Below, piece by piece: positions 11,087-22,029 of a DNA stretch of 64,000 nucleotides. The DNA comes from Astropecten irregularis (lineage: Eukaryota > Echinodermata > Asteroidea > Paxillosida > Astropectinidae), in assembly GCA_963971285.1 (NCBI GenBank), contig OZ020251.1:1860001-1924000 (forward strand), written 5' to 3'. The position numbers and the translations under genes were made by a program. Below the pieces are notes generated by a model, which had not been told where the DNA came from, ran no database searches, and worked only from the letters and a program-made list of their open reading frames with translations. Positions within the stretch are counted from its first letter, which is position 1, and each line of letters opens with the position of its first letter.

Positions 11087-11449
11087 TAGGTAGTATCATA
11101 CTTTGGTTTTTGTCAAAGAAATACAGATTCATGGGCAAAAATATCAAGGAAGATACAATAAAATTCATCTGTGAAAATTTCAGTCCGATACGGTGCCGAC
11201 TTTTTGAGAAAACAGTGAAAAACGGCCACAGTATTTCTTAAGTCATTTGTCTTTTATTGTTGATCTTTTAAAAGATCAAACAGATTTCAGGTCGTTGTTT
11301 TACTCTTTTCTGGATAAATACAGCATTTCAGGCGGAAACATTTTAACGGTATGTTTCTACCACCACCATCTTCATACCCTGTAAGTTATACGTAAATCTG
11401 TGAACATTTCTGTTTTGGCTTCTTACCAAAGTATGATACTACCTTTAAA
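11087..11449 (+). repeat. MITE family A, reference copy
   Basis: The terminal inverted repeats read GGTAGTATCATACTTTGGTT and AAGTATGATACTACCTTTAA. The interior contains the 16-bp palindrome GATCTTTTAAAAGATC near 11265. TTAA at the outer edges of several copies could be a target duplication, as in piggyBac-type insertion, or part of the ends; I cannot separate these by eye. There is no coding capacity. At least ten copies occur in the window. Confidence 0.9.
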
Positions 11450-11582
11450 CTGAAGCGATCAAATTGCAAATAATCATCAAAAAAATGTCAGATTTTGAAC
11501 ATAGGGTAAATCGAGATTTAAGAAAAGTGGAGATTTTGTTTTTTCTTTACCTTATAACGGCACTCCTGTCATTTTTGCACGA

Positions 11583-11950
11583 AAAGGTATCATACTTTGG
11601 TTTTTGTCAAAGAAATGCAGATTCAGGGGAAACAATATCAAGGAAGATACAGTAACAGTCATCTATGAAATTTTCGGTCCCATACGGTGCCCACTTTTTG
11701 AGAAAACAGTGAAAAGCTCCCACAGTATATTTTTAAATCTTTTCACCACATGCAGAAGTTTTGATCTCCGATATCAAAACTTTTTTGGGTTATTGATTTT
11801 ACTCTTTTTTAGATGAATAAAGCATTTCAGGCAGGAAGATGTTAACAGTATGTTTCTACTATCACCATCTTTATACACTGTAAGTTATACTGGTAAATTT
11901 GTGAAGATTTCTAATTTGGTGTGCTACCAAAGTATGATAGTACCTTTAAA
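11583..11950 (+). repeat. MITE family A copy
   Basis: A second copy lies only 130 bp after the previous one in the same orientation. The centre reads TTTTGATCTCCGATATCAAAA, again palindromic but with different bases. The intervening DNA is AT-rich. Confidence 0.85.
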
Positions 11951-12919
11951 AATACACATGCGTGCTTATAGGTTTATCTCTTAAGCTTAAATGCCGACAA
12001 ATAGATACAACCTCTTCGCCATTCCCTACGATTTCCCAGTCCTTCAAAATCAACTGAAAACATTTATGGAATATAATAATAATAATAATAAAGATTTATA
12101 AAGCGCAACAATTATTTATATATATTCTATCTTTGTTTTATCAACAAAGGAAATTCAAAATTCCTCTTTCGCGAATTAATTATTGAGACTAATTCACAGC
12201 CCAGGTCTTTCAGGATCTTTCACCCAGCAAAATTAATTGAATGACTATCTTTCTATTTTTCGCTTCACCTTTTGTATTCAGAATAAAATCAAAGTGTGCG
12301 ATTGACCCACTGCCTTAACTTCTTAAAATTTAGTCTCTTGTTAAAATCACAAAAGTTTGATTTTTTTGACGAAGCAATTTCATGTTTAGATTCACTTCGC
12401 TAAATTTGTCGAAATGATTTGTTTGTTCGCTCACGGACAAAATTGCATAAGTGCCGGGCTTGGGTCTGCAGTGCACCCTAGAAATTCGCCGATTCTCCCC
12501 CTGAAGCAAGCTTCAGCTACGCTCTCGCAGCTGGACTACAAAACTGAAATGCACAACCCTCATACCCTGTGAAAAACTGCCGTCCACCTAAAGCAAATTA
12601 TTTATCCTATTAGAATTCCCAGAATTGTGTCAGTGTCTAACAGCCAAAGGTATTGGACACTGGAAAGATGATTTTTCAGCCCATTTCTCAGCCGTGCAAA
12701 TTCAACATTTCACGATGTTATACCCTAAAGTACTTGTCTCGTCAAAATCAAAATGTTGACCACTTGTTTTTCCAGTCTGTTGCCAGCTTGAATTAGGGAC
12801 CTTTGAAATTGTCTTTTTTTCTTAATTGTAGATTTTTGTAGAACGCAAAAATGGTTGATTAAACAGATAAAATGTAATTTAATGAAAATGGTGAACAAAA
12901 CAAATCAGAGTATTGATTA
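11951..12919. other. AT-rich non-coding stretch with a TAA microsatellite
   Basis: An (AAT)n run lies near 12068-12090. Downstream exons of the Gln/His-rich gene would be expected on the minus strand somewhere at or left of here, but I could not identify one. Confidence 0.4.
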
Positions 12920-14217
12920 CCTGATTGGTGATGACCTCGGTTCCAGCTAGCCGCGTACTCCTGACGGGGGACTCCGCGGTTTACGCTGGGCCCAGCTCGC
13001 TGCTCGGGGCCCGGTCCAGCACCGAACGGCTGGCCTGGAGCGCTGGGTGGCTCGGCGGCCCGAGGAGCGCTCCACGTTCGGTCGGAGGATGCAAACCAGG
13101 GTTTGTTCTCACCAGTCCGTCTTGCCATCCTTTGGGGTGATGACTGGCTCTGCTTGGGGTGGTGGTCTTGGAAGTTGTCTTGGTGGCCTTGGGGATGAGA
13201 CGTTTGATAAAGAGGACTCTCAATTTGGCGTTGTTCTGCTGACTTCAACCAACGAGGAAATGTTGGGACGTTGGCAGCGGTGTTCTGCCGGCTCTGTTCC
13301 ATACACGTGAGTGATGATGTTAACGGTGACATCATGCTTCCCTGCTCAGGGGATGTCCCCGGTGCAGGACCGTGTGGGCCGGTATACCCTGGGAGAAGAT
13401 GATGCGGGGATTGTTCTTGGTCTGTCCATTGTGTGTGGGAGTCGTTTAACTCATGCCAAGATGCACTTTCCCCTTGATCAACCTGTTGTTTTGGATGCGT
13501 TTGATTGGAACGAGTGACAGCGTAACTCTCACAAACACTAATGACTTTGACGTCATAAGATCGGCCCTGAGGAGGAATTAGGGGGTCGGCATGGTCCGCC
13601 CCAGCGGAGGGACACCGGGCGTCTTCAGGAAGGTGTACATTGGTGTTGTCGGTGGTAGCTGGGTTGAGTGGGCGAACCCAAGTGTGCACTGAAAATTCCA
13701 TATGTTGCTGCTGCTGATGAAGGTGTTGCTGATGTTGGTGATGTTGCTGCTGATGTTGGTGTTGCTGATGTTGGTGATGGTGTTGCTGCTGTTGGTGAAA
13801 ATGTTGTTGCTGCTGTTGACGTTGATGTTGCTGATGCTGCTGACGTTGACGTTGCTGATTCTGATGAAGGTGTTGTTGCTGCTGCTGCTGCTGAAGGTGT
13901 TGTTGCTGATGCTGATGGTGTTGTTGCTGTTTGTAAGGGGGTGACTGCTGTTGCCAATGTTGCTGCTGTGTGTGGTGTTGCTGTTGGTTGTACTCTTGGT
14001 GTTGCGGTCGGTAATTATGCTGTTGCTGTTGATCGTGATGATGTTGCTGCTGTTGATGGTAGTATTTGCGCTGCTGTTGCCAGTTCTGTTGACAGTTATC
14101 ACGATGTTGCTGCTGATGTTGCTGCTGATTGTATGACTCTTGATTATGATGTTGGTACTGAGCCTTAGCAGACACACTGTCACATGCTGCGTCATTTGGT
14201 GTCCACTTATCAACCAT
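12920..14217 (-). CDS. Gln/His-rich protein, large coding exon (partial gene)
   Basis: An open frame on the minus strand starts with MVDKWTPNDAACDSVSAKAQ and runs for about 430 codons. Residues 25-175 are almost wholly Gln and His with a few Asn, Arg and Tyr, encoded by CAG/CAA/CAT/CAC triplets with frequent interruptions. The remaining 250 residues are a normal-looking, Pro/Ser/Gln-rich disordered segment with words such as FPRWLKSAEQRQIESP and GENKPWFASSDRTWSAPRAA. A donor (CAATCAG|GTAATC) at 12919 suggests the exon ends after about 433 codons and continues left; reading on gives a stop at 12859. The GC-rich, codon-biased second half argues for a real exon. I chose the first ATG of the frame, but splicing from an upstream exon is possible. 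No domain is recognised. Poly-Gln/His tracts are common in transcription and RNA-binding proteins, but that does not establish a function. Confidence 0.55.
13700..14165 (-). repeat. Imperfect CAG/CAN trinucleotide repeat inside the exon
   Basis: The plus strand reads as TTG/CTG/ATG triplets for about 460 bp, giving Gln/His on the minus strand. Pure runs are short (the longest Gln run is seven), so the tract is heavily interrupted. The open frames it produces in the other five frames are shadows. Confidence 0.85.
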
Positions 14218-14840
14218 TATTGCATTCAGAAATATCCCGGTTCCACTGGAAAGGCTGCTGTTGTGTTTTTATCTGTCACTCGACCACTTAATGGTCACGC
14301 ATGAGGTTAGGGTTCGAATCTCACCATGAGCAATAAGTCGTGATTTTGTTTGTCATACCAACACTTATGAGGTGAGGGTGGCTCAAAACGCAAGAAGCAT
14401 GTCGTTCTGTTGATCTTGCCGTTGTATAGGAGTGGTTGGTTCGTTGGAAGATTAAACTGGCAGTACAAGTCCTTTTATTTAATCCCCAGTCTTTATCCTC
14501 GCTAAATCCACCGCAGAAAACGATTTCAATCAGGATAGGAAACCATGAAATAAATAAAATCAGAGACTTGGGAGCTTTAATAAACTTCACGAAGGCAGTA
14601 CATTGAACCATATAATGTTGGAATGGTCCTGGATAATGTTTTTGTTGTGTACTTTCCGGAACGGATGAAGTACCGGAAGAATTCCGGTACAAAGTTCAAG
14701 CTCTGCTTGGATACGTCGCAATATCGATAACCTTCATTCGTATCCGCCTCGAACGGATAATTTCAGGGAAACAACACCGGCTCAAGCTCAGATTAGCTAT
14801 ATAAGGAAGGAAAAAAAATGAAAAGAAACAAATAACATTA

Positions 14841-14980
14841 GGGGTCGATTTCACCAAACTCATCGTAAGTTACTATCAATCATAGGACTTATGATGCATT
14901 GTAGCGCTATGCAGGATACGATGGGTTTATCCTTCGTAACTCGAGTTAAGATCGATCGTAGGGCTTCGTGAAATCGACCC
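14841..14980. repeat. MITE family D (GGGGTCGATTTCAC ends), about 140 bp
   Basis: The ends are GGGGTCGATTTCACCAAAC and the complement of GTGAAATCGACCC. The interior has ATCGATCGTAGGGCTTCG. Copies of the same family are at 18781-18922 and 23215-23354. Confidence 0.85.
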
Positions 14981-15246
14981 TAGGGTCCATCATATAGGCA
15001 TATATACACAATAATAATGTGGTTTCCTCGGCGAGAGAAGGTGGCGTTTTTGTTCAATCAACTGCATAATTATTATGTTCACAACCTTTCTGCGCTTCCG
15101 TGGATTTCTAAGAAGCTTACAACATTATTTTCATGTTTCATACATGACTTGTTTCAGCCCTATTACGTTTTGTCTCAATTTAAATGTATATGACATTACC
15201 AATATTACCTTTTCTCAGTTTGACGTAACATAACACTTTCTTCCTC

Positions 15247-15393
15247 GGGCTCGATTTCACGAAAGGCTAAGACAGATCGCAACAGGCGTATCAATCTTAA
15301 TTGCTAAGCAAAGTGTGATGTCACAATACTAGCTGTTGTGGAAACATGAACAACTCATCTAAAAGACGAATCGCAAATCTTTGTGAAATCGAC
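15247..15393. repeat. MITE related to family D
   Basis: The ends GGGCTCGATTTCACGAAA and TTTGTGAAATCGAC are inverted, with a different interior that includes GCTAAGCAAAGTGTGATGTC. That interior word recurs at 49160, so this is a separate subfamily sharing only the ends with family D. Confidence 0.7.
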
Positions 15394-15761
15394 AAATTCC
15401 TATATTCTCTCAGTTCTTCTCTTTAATTGCTTTGTAGCCCTCACCTTGAGCGGCCTTTGGGGTCTTGTGTTGGGCGATGTCCAAAAAAGAAGGAAAAGAT
15501 TATCATAATAAGCGCATGTACCTGTTTATGCAACTATGAAGTGAAGTTGCTGCTCCTTTTCAAGTCGAAATGGAGACGCTTGAAGAGTTGAAGATGGAAT
15601 CTTTTTGTGGATGCACTTCTACTGACGAATCCTTCCACTTCCTGTCACCTTTTTGAGTATTTCTCACCAATGACCGACTGCACTTCTACCCAAACATGTC
15701 GACTTGTATTAATTACGCACAGTTGCTTTCACCACTTCTTTCATGATTGTTTTGTTGTCGT

Positions 15762-15903
15762 GGGGTTGATTTCACAAAGGGCTGAATTAATCTTAAAATG
15801 TATATTGTACGTTATTGCAATGACTGATGTAACAATAGAGACGTTACCACGGCAATATTGACAACTCCTATGAAACATGAATCGTACAGCTTTGTGAAAT
15901 CAA
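15762..15903. repeat. MITE related to family D
   Basis: The ends GGGGTTGATTTCACAAAGG and CTTTGTGAAATCAA are inverted, and the element is about 140 bp. It sits between the previous element and the promoter-like patch. Confidence 0.65.
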
Positions 15904-15949
15904 GCACTGGTCTTGTATGTTTTTATAGCCTTTTCACCGTCTTCTACAT

Positions 15950-16175
15950 TAATGCAGAACTTTCTCTATAACTGCTGGCTCTATATAAAGTTGATGTCTG
16001 ATTTGTGCGTCATCATTGGCTTGGCCGAGTGGCGCATCACGCGGCAGCAGCCAATCACCATTTGCCCTGAGTGAACAAAACAGCGACGAAAGTGACTGAT
16101 GATGCGCATGCGTAGTTATTTCATATTCGATGGTTCGAAAACTTGCTCGCGCATGCTCAGATGCGCTGCAGAACA
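15950..16175 (-). promoter_or_regulatory. Promoter-like patch, possibly for the Gln/His-rich gene
   Basis: The patch contains TATATAAA (15982-15989), CCAAT motifs on both strands near 16014 and 16048, and two NRF1-like sites (TGCGCATGCG at 16103-16112 and CGCGCATGCTC at 16148-16158). CpG density is higher than in the flanks. Read on the minus strand, the order is NRF1, CCAAT, then TATA, which would start transcription near 15950 toward the Gln/His-rich exon at 14217. The link to that gene is inference. Confidence 0.4.
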
Positions 16176-16255
16176 TAGTAATACATAGAGCCCTTTTAAA
16201 GCAAAATCTGCCCTAACATTATAAAGATATGCAATGGCCGGCCCATAAAGTCCAA

Positions 16256-16484
16256 GGGACAATTTAATGAAGCTGCTAAGCATACAAAATTGCTTAGCAC
16301 AAAATGTCTTGCCTAATAAAACAAACCACCATTAAACATTTCATTTGATATTCATGGTCAGCGAACAACAGCCAAATATAACAATCGCAAGTGATACACA
16401 TCACGTGGAAATTTGGTTGTTAATCCTGTTTTCATTAAGAAATAAATTTAATTAGGTTAACATTTTTTGTGTGCTAAGCAGGGC
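16256..16484. repeat. MITE family C variant
   Basis: GGGACAATTTAATGAAGCTGC at the left and GTGCTAAGCAGGGCC at the right are family C-like ends. The interior (GAACAACAGCCAAATA, GTGATACACATCACGTGG) matches the copy at 51576 rather than the GATCAAGGAAGA type, so it is a second subfamily. Confidence 0.7.
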
Positions 16485-16499
16485 CGTGAAAGTAGCCCC

Positions 16500-18470
16500 T
16501 GTTTGAAGGATTATTGTGAACGTCAAAATGTGACACGATGACAGTGGCACGTATTATGTGCAATGACAATGACAATTGCAGCCTTGGTGACAATGAAATG
16601 GCAAGAACTGTGACTAGTTTCAATGGCAATGACAAAGGGTTACAGTAACTATCGACAGCAACAACAATGTCATTGACAGTTATAACCAAACGACAATGAC
16701 ACAAACAACGTCAAATATAATAAAAATGAAATGACAATCACAATGTCATCCAAATTGACAATTTTTCCAACTTGTAAAAGCGAGTTAAACGTTGCATTAG
16801 TATCATTCTTAATTCCGTTCCTTCCTTTTTCAAAAAAGAAGAAGAAGAATTGACAGACTTTTCTTCAACAGAGTTTTATTCTGTCACCTTTTCAACACGG
16901 AGGAAGACCATTGAATTGGGCCTAGGCAAATCAAAGAAACCCCAAAACGACCACAATTTACCAAAAATGATAATGGATAAAAAATAACCAGCAAAATGCA
17001 TGCTAAGAACATTTTTGTTAATGTCAATAAAAAATTGAATATAAATTTCTAAACATGCATATCGATCCATCAAATAATAACTACAATAAATGTATGAATA
17101 TACAGGGACTATTAAGAAACGGGTTGACAAAGCGATTTCAGTTTGAAACGTCTCACAAATGATGGATTTGTTTTTAATCTCTAACAAAACTAGGTTAACA
17201 GTTAATTACTGTCATCGAATCGTATATGATACCATCTTCCAACTACCCAACCAGCATAAAAATGTTAACAAAATATAAAAGTTTACCGCCTGAAAAATGA
17301 AAAAATGCTTGTTAACTGGATAATAAATGCATGCTATGTAATCATGTACCCATTTATCATTGCTGGTGCTTTGTTGTGCATGGGTTAGTTTGAAAGCCAA
17401 CACAATGCACCTGTCATTTTTTTTTAAAGAAGAGACTTAAAATGTCCCTAGCTAGCTCTAGCAAGCCCCGGTAAATTCCCTACTTCAGTTTTTTTCCACG
17501 AACCACAGGGATTTTTAGGCAGTCCCCGATTAAAGCCTATGAATACAAGAAAATAATTGTAAAAAATATTTTGCTTGGTGACAAATAATCGGCACAGTAT
17601 ATGAAACTTAGTTATTTATTTATTTAGTTTTATTTACGGATGATTTATTTTGAATTTCAGGCTTCAAACATTGAATCGAAACTAAATGGTATCCTATTTA
17701 AAAATTCATATTAACATGCCCGTATTTTTTGGACTGTTTTTGATTGTTAAAACTCTTGCGACACTAATACCGGTACCTCTCATTATGAACTGAACCGGAC
17801 TTTTTCTTTTCAAGGGGCTCTTTGTTATAATGAGCAGTTTAACAAGTGGCAGTGCTCTGTCCAAACGATTTATTTGAGAATGTTGAGTGGCCAATGTTTG
17901 CATTAATCATCTCCAGTTACTGTCGACACAGGATTATGGTTTTTACCTATCTTCTGTTTTCCTCTAATGTCTTGTGTGGGTCTGCCTAAGGTACCAGCTA
18001 CCTTTTAAAGACATATTTTACTGTCCATATTTTAATAGAAGACAGGGAATGCTTTCAATATGAACATATTATGTCAATTTCAAGTTCATTGGTTTGGAGG
18101 ATGTTTAGAAATAGGTAAGTAAAGTTTGTGCACGACCCTATGGGAAAGTCTCCTTAAGGTTGTCAATATTACCACCGTGATCCATCACTGGAAATGCAAA
18201 ACCAAACAAAGAATGCTTAGAGTTTAGGAGTTCCTATATTTTCCGTCATCCTTGAAGGAACTTTCTCAAAGATCCGAAGAGGAACAATCCTGCTACGATC
18301 GTAATGCCAGGCCCCCAAACTCTGAATATATTGCATTCCATCATTTTGTCATTTTTTTTTAGTTTTAATCAAATAAACAAAATCAAAACACATAAACAAA
18401 AGATTGTAGGCATGACGACCAAGTAATGTCGTTTATGGTATCTTAGTCATATCCTGGAATAATGTTGACG
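16500..18470. other. AT-rich stretch with no gene seen
   Basis: A short CAATGACAATGACA-like degenerate repeat covers about 16545-16740. Apart from that I see AT-rich DNA without coding bias, splice-linked exons or RNA genes. One hairpin-repeat unit begins near 18240. Confidence 0.4.
18240..18335 (+). repeat. Diverged copy of the GATCCT hairpin-repeat family
   Basis: The landmarks are CTTTCTCAAAGATCC, AATCCTGCTACGATCGTAATG and CCAGGCCCCCAAACTCTG. These are the same ordered words as the tandem units at 42835-43775, with several mutations. Confidence 0.6.
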
Positions 18471-18780
18471 TCGTTATGAAAATGAAAGAATTAACGGAAT
18501 GACCCTTGATGTGTAGCCATGCCCTTCTTTTGGTTCTGCCCAGCAACGACGAGATGACATCATTTTGGACCGCAGTCCAGGCTGTCTCCGTTCCCAGATG
18601 ACAAGTCGATAGACTCGTTCAACTGGTTGCGTGATTTGGGGCTTTGTCTCAAAATATGTTTTTATTTTTGTCACATCAATCTGGCTTGAGCCGGGATTTA
18701 AGGAAATCCAGTGATTTCGGGGAACTGGTTCAAAGTAGACGGATCCAAACGACTCATGAATGATGTCTGTATAGACTGAT

Positions 18781-18922
18781 GCGGTTGATTTCACGAAGCC
18801 CTACGATCGATCGTAACTCAAGTTAAGATGGATAACCCATCGTATCAGTACGTAGGACTGCGATGCATCACAAGTCATGCGATTGATTGTAAGTTATGAT
18901 GAGTTTTGGTGAAATCGACCCC
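18781..18922. repeat. MITE family D, reversed copy
   Basis: It runs from GGTTGATTTCACGAAGCCC to GGTGAAATCGACCCC and abuts the next element with no spacer. Confidence 0.8.
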
Positions 18923-18923
18923 T

Positions 18924-19163
18924 GGGGCCAATTTCATAGAGCTGCTGAAGCACATGCACAATTTGCTTAAGCATTAAAAGACTTCAGTCAAACAGGATTA
19001 CCACCCAAATTTCCTTGTGATGTTTACTACTTTTGACTTGCATTCGACCATGTTTGCTGAGCATAATATTCGAAACGAGTTCTGCTAATGCTAATTTTAC
19101 TGACCAAGGTTTTTGGTGCTTAAGCAAATTTCTGTGCTCAAGCAGCTCTTTGAAATTGGCCCC
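18924..19163. repeat. MITE family C copy
   Basis: The ends are GGGGCCAATTTCATAGAGCT and the complement AGCTCTTTGAAATTGGCCCC, with GCTTAAGCA-type words just inside each end. The length is 240 bp. Other copies are at 20308, 29320, 44040 and 51576. Confidence 0.85.
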
Positions 19164-20307
19164 TGGTCGGGTAAAAATTGCAAATTGGGAACTGGGAAGT
19201 CTAAGCATCAAGGAGTGGCTTAGTACGAACAGTCTCTCTTAATGAACAAGAAAATCTTCAGAGGATGTGTCTTGGTTCTTGCTTGGTTTTATTTGCTTAG
19301 CAAATTATTCTCGGTGAGTGTTTTGACAGGCAAACCGTTTTAGTAAGTCTTTGTGCTTTGTAAAATATCCCACATAGGTCATCGTGACCGCTTGTCGCTT
19401 GAGGTATGGGATGTTGAGAAAAGACGAAAAAGCGTGTTCATGCAGAGTCGGAAGCTACTCAGGGATGTTTCCTTCATCTTCACTCCCAGCTCTCCCACCA
19501 TAGGTTTCCCCTTTCTGTCATTACGTCATAATGACGCAATGTAAGCAACACAACGGCTTGATATAGGCCCCCACATAAAAGGACACACACAAAATCATAC
19601 CCATAGCGTGATTTGTAAAAGTCAAGAGTGACAGAGTATCTCTGAAAAACATGTCCGTTCCAGGAAAGGAACGTTTTGGTCGTCGGCTGTCGTTGATTTG
19701 GGACAATACAGGGACCGTCCCTCTGTCACACATAGGACTACACCTGTGCACTCATACCTGGCTGGTTCATTACCACGGTCTATAGCATCTACACATTACA
19801 TCCGTGCGGCACGTTTAATCAGTCTGATCGGCATTATAGACTAAAAGGTCAATTATATTCCTGGTAATTTTCGAGGAAATCGTCGCCCATTAACTAATAC
19901 CCCCAGGCGTATTTTAACCGTTTGACGCTATATTTATCTCATTTCTTTGTTATCAAGGGTGGGAAAGTCCCTCTTTTTATGTTTGTAAAAAAACTTTGTA
20001 TAATTTATAGTTTCTATAGTTGCGAATTCGCAGAAAAAATATACAACGAAAGGTGCATAGCTTTGTGTTGATCGTTGGTTTGATTGAATTGGTTTATATA
20101 CAACCGGTAGAAATCGGAGCCCTGGAGGTACACCGATTGGAATTGTGGCTAGCTGTTAATCACTGATGCATTAATTGCCATATACTGAGGACCGTGTACT
20201 CTTCTTTTAATTCTGTGTATTAACAATGTGAAGTGAATTTGCTGGTATGTAAAACATCTTTTCCTTCCTCCATGGACATAGTGAATGGGGCAAATTTCGC
20301 GGCCCTT

Positions 20308-20528
20308 GGGCCAATTTTATAGAGCTGCTCAAGTACAAAAATTGCTTAAGCATGAAAAGTCTTCCTTGATCAAACAGGATTACCAACCAAATTTTCATAT
20401 GATATTTACTGCTTTTGACTTGTATTTGGCCATTGTTTGCTGAGCATAACATTCACAAGGAGTTTTGGCTGGCATACTGATTTTATTTACCAAGGCTTTT
20501 GGTGCTTAAGCAAAATTAAATTGGTCCC
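20308..20528. repeat. MITE family C copy
   Basis: It starts GGGCCAATTTTATAGAGCTG, has the GATCAAACAGGATTACCAAC interior, and ends TTAAATTGGTCCC. The right end has lost the AGCTCTATG part. Confidence 0.75.
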
Positions 20529-20715
20529 TGCTTAGCACACACAATGTTGCTAACCGTGAATTTTCTGTCTTGATTTTCAAGTAGTCTGGTACCTGTTTTC
20601 ATTGTAGAATTGGTGTTATCTTTTCCAACGGGTATACAAGGAATGCGACAAGATGGACACGCGGGCCACTTTGAATAGGGTCTATAGCTGTGATTGGGGA
20701 TAATTTTGACATAAT

Positions 20716-20761
20716 GGTCTCCTGATGATGACTAGATCAGGCTAGTCGAAACGTTGAGACC
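20716..20761 (+). other. Two-stem hairpin with CTGATGA and GAAAC words (hammerhead-like)
   Basis: The stretch reads as an outer stem GGTCTC/GAGACC (20716-20721 with 20756-20761), an asymmetric pair of 8-base loops CTGATGAT (20722-20729) and GAAACGTT (20748-20755), and an inner stem GACTAG/CTAGTC with a 6-base loop. CTGATGA and GAAA are the conserved core strands of hammerhead ribozymes. A functional hammerhead needs three helices and a UH cleavage site, and there is one extra T before stem II here. It is therefore hammerhead-like, not a proven ribozyme. Confidence 0.45.
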
Positions 20762-21523
20762 TTACGAGAAGTGTGAACGAAATATAGAAGTGCGAATGAT
20801 TCTTACATGGTGTTCTGGCAAACCGAGTCACATAATTTTGACATTGTACGAAGTTCGATGGGACTAATGGTGTTTATTTTATACCAACTGGATATCAGAT
20901 CAGAAATGTTTTCGGGAGTTACTCTGGTTGTGTATGTTTTAAACCCTTAATATTTAAGAGCATCCCTACTATACTTCCAATGGTTTTTCCTGTTGGTAAA
21001 ACTTAAAATGTCATTGACGATGTACCAAACCCTCTGCACCTGCCGCGCCAACATTTCTTTTTGTTAGTTTTCCCGTATAGAGACTGCCAGCAGTTTGTCC
21101 TCTGTTCCCATCACAGAGGTTTTGATTGAAAGCCCGTTGAAGAAAACCCTCAAACTTTCAGGATAATCGCATGGAAATCTAACAGCGGAGTTTTTGATGA
21201 AATGTCAAGATAAGTTTCACTCAACTTGTGGTTCATTTAACCGTGAAAGGCATGAAACGTTGGTTTAGTATTTTTGTGTGGGCATACATGGAGCATTAAT
21301 GTATTCAATTTAATATCGTAAACAACCTGGTTTTCAGCTGGAATAACATAGGTAAATTTATGATTTTTTATTCGTTTATTTTGATTCTTTTGATTCTTGT
21401 GATTTTGTATATGCGATGAGAATCATTTCAGCTGTTATCGTGAACACGCTTTGGAAATTTCCCAATTTCAAATGCTTCCACCATATTTATCTTCCTTACT
21501 TGTCTGTTTTACCCTGACACATA

Positions 21524-21772
21524 GGGCGTTTACGAAAGGGAGGCTTAGGCTCAGGCTCAGGCTCAGGCTCCAGCTCTGACATCCATGCTGAAAAAATAGG
21601 TTGTGGTTTTTCATTGAAGCTGAAGCTCTGTTTTCCTTTTCAAACCAGCGAATCATCTCCGAACCGCAGCCAAAAGCCTCTATTTTGATACCCGTTATTT
21701 CAGAATGGATTTACGAAAGGGGAGCCGGAGCTAGCCTGAGACGGAGCCTGAGCCTCCGTTTCGTAAACGCCC
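21524..21772. repeat. MITE family B, complete copy
   Basis: GGGCGTTTACGAAAGGGAGG at the left and CCTCCGTTTCGTAAACGCCC at the right bracket three to four GGCTCA hexamers and the shared interior. Confidence 0.85.
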
Positions 21773-22029
21773 TTAATATCAACCAGGCAAGGTGGGACTC
21801 TGATCTTCTGATGATCAATTTCTTCTGTCTCTTCCTAGGGTCAAACTCTTTTCGGAGAAAGATCGTTCATAGCAAGTCCCAAACTTTGCAACTCTATATC
21901 TCCATCAATATAACTTATAAGAAATGCTCTTTTGTATTTCAATTTTTTTTCAGGAAATGTCTTTAAAAAAAAATTGTTCTCGTCTTTGTCCCCCTGTTTC
22001 TGTTCTTATTGATGATTGTATTAATTAAA

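Noticed and set aside
13668-14168. Long plus-strand frames rich in Leu or Val/Ala/Asp opposite the Gln/His exon
   Set aside because: They are antisense readings of the CAG/CAN repeat. The minus-strand frame is longer, extends into non-repetitive coding-like sequence and ends at a donor site.
20716-20761. Functional hammerhead ribozyme
   Set aside because: The core words are present, but an extra base precedes stem II and the outer strands pair with each other, leaving no third helix or clear cleavage site. I keep it only as a hammerhead-like motif.
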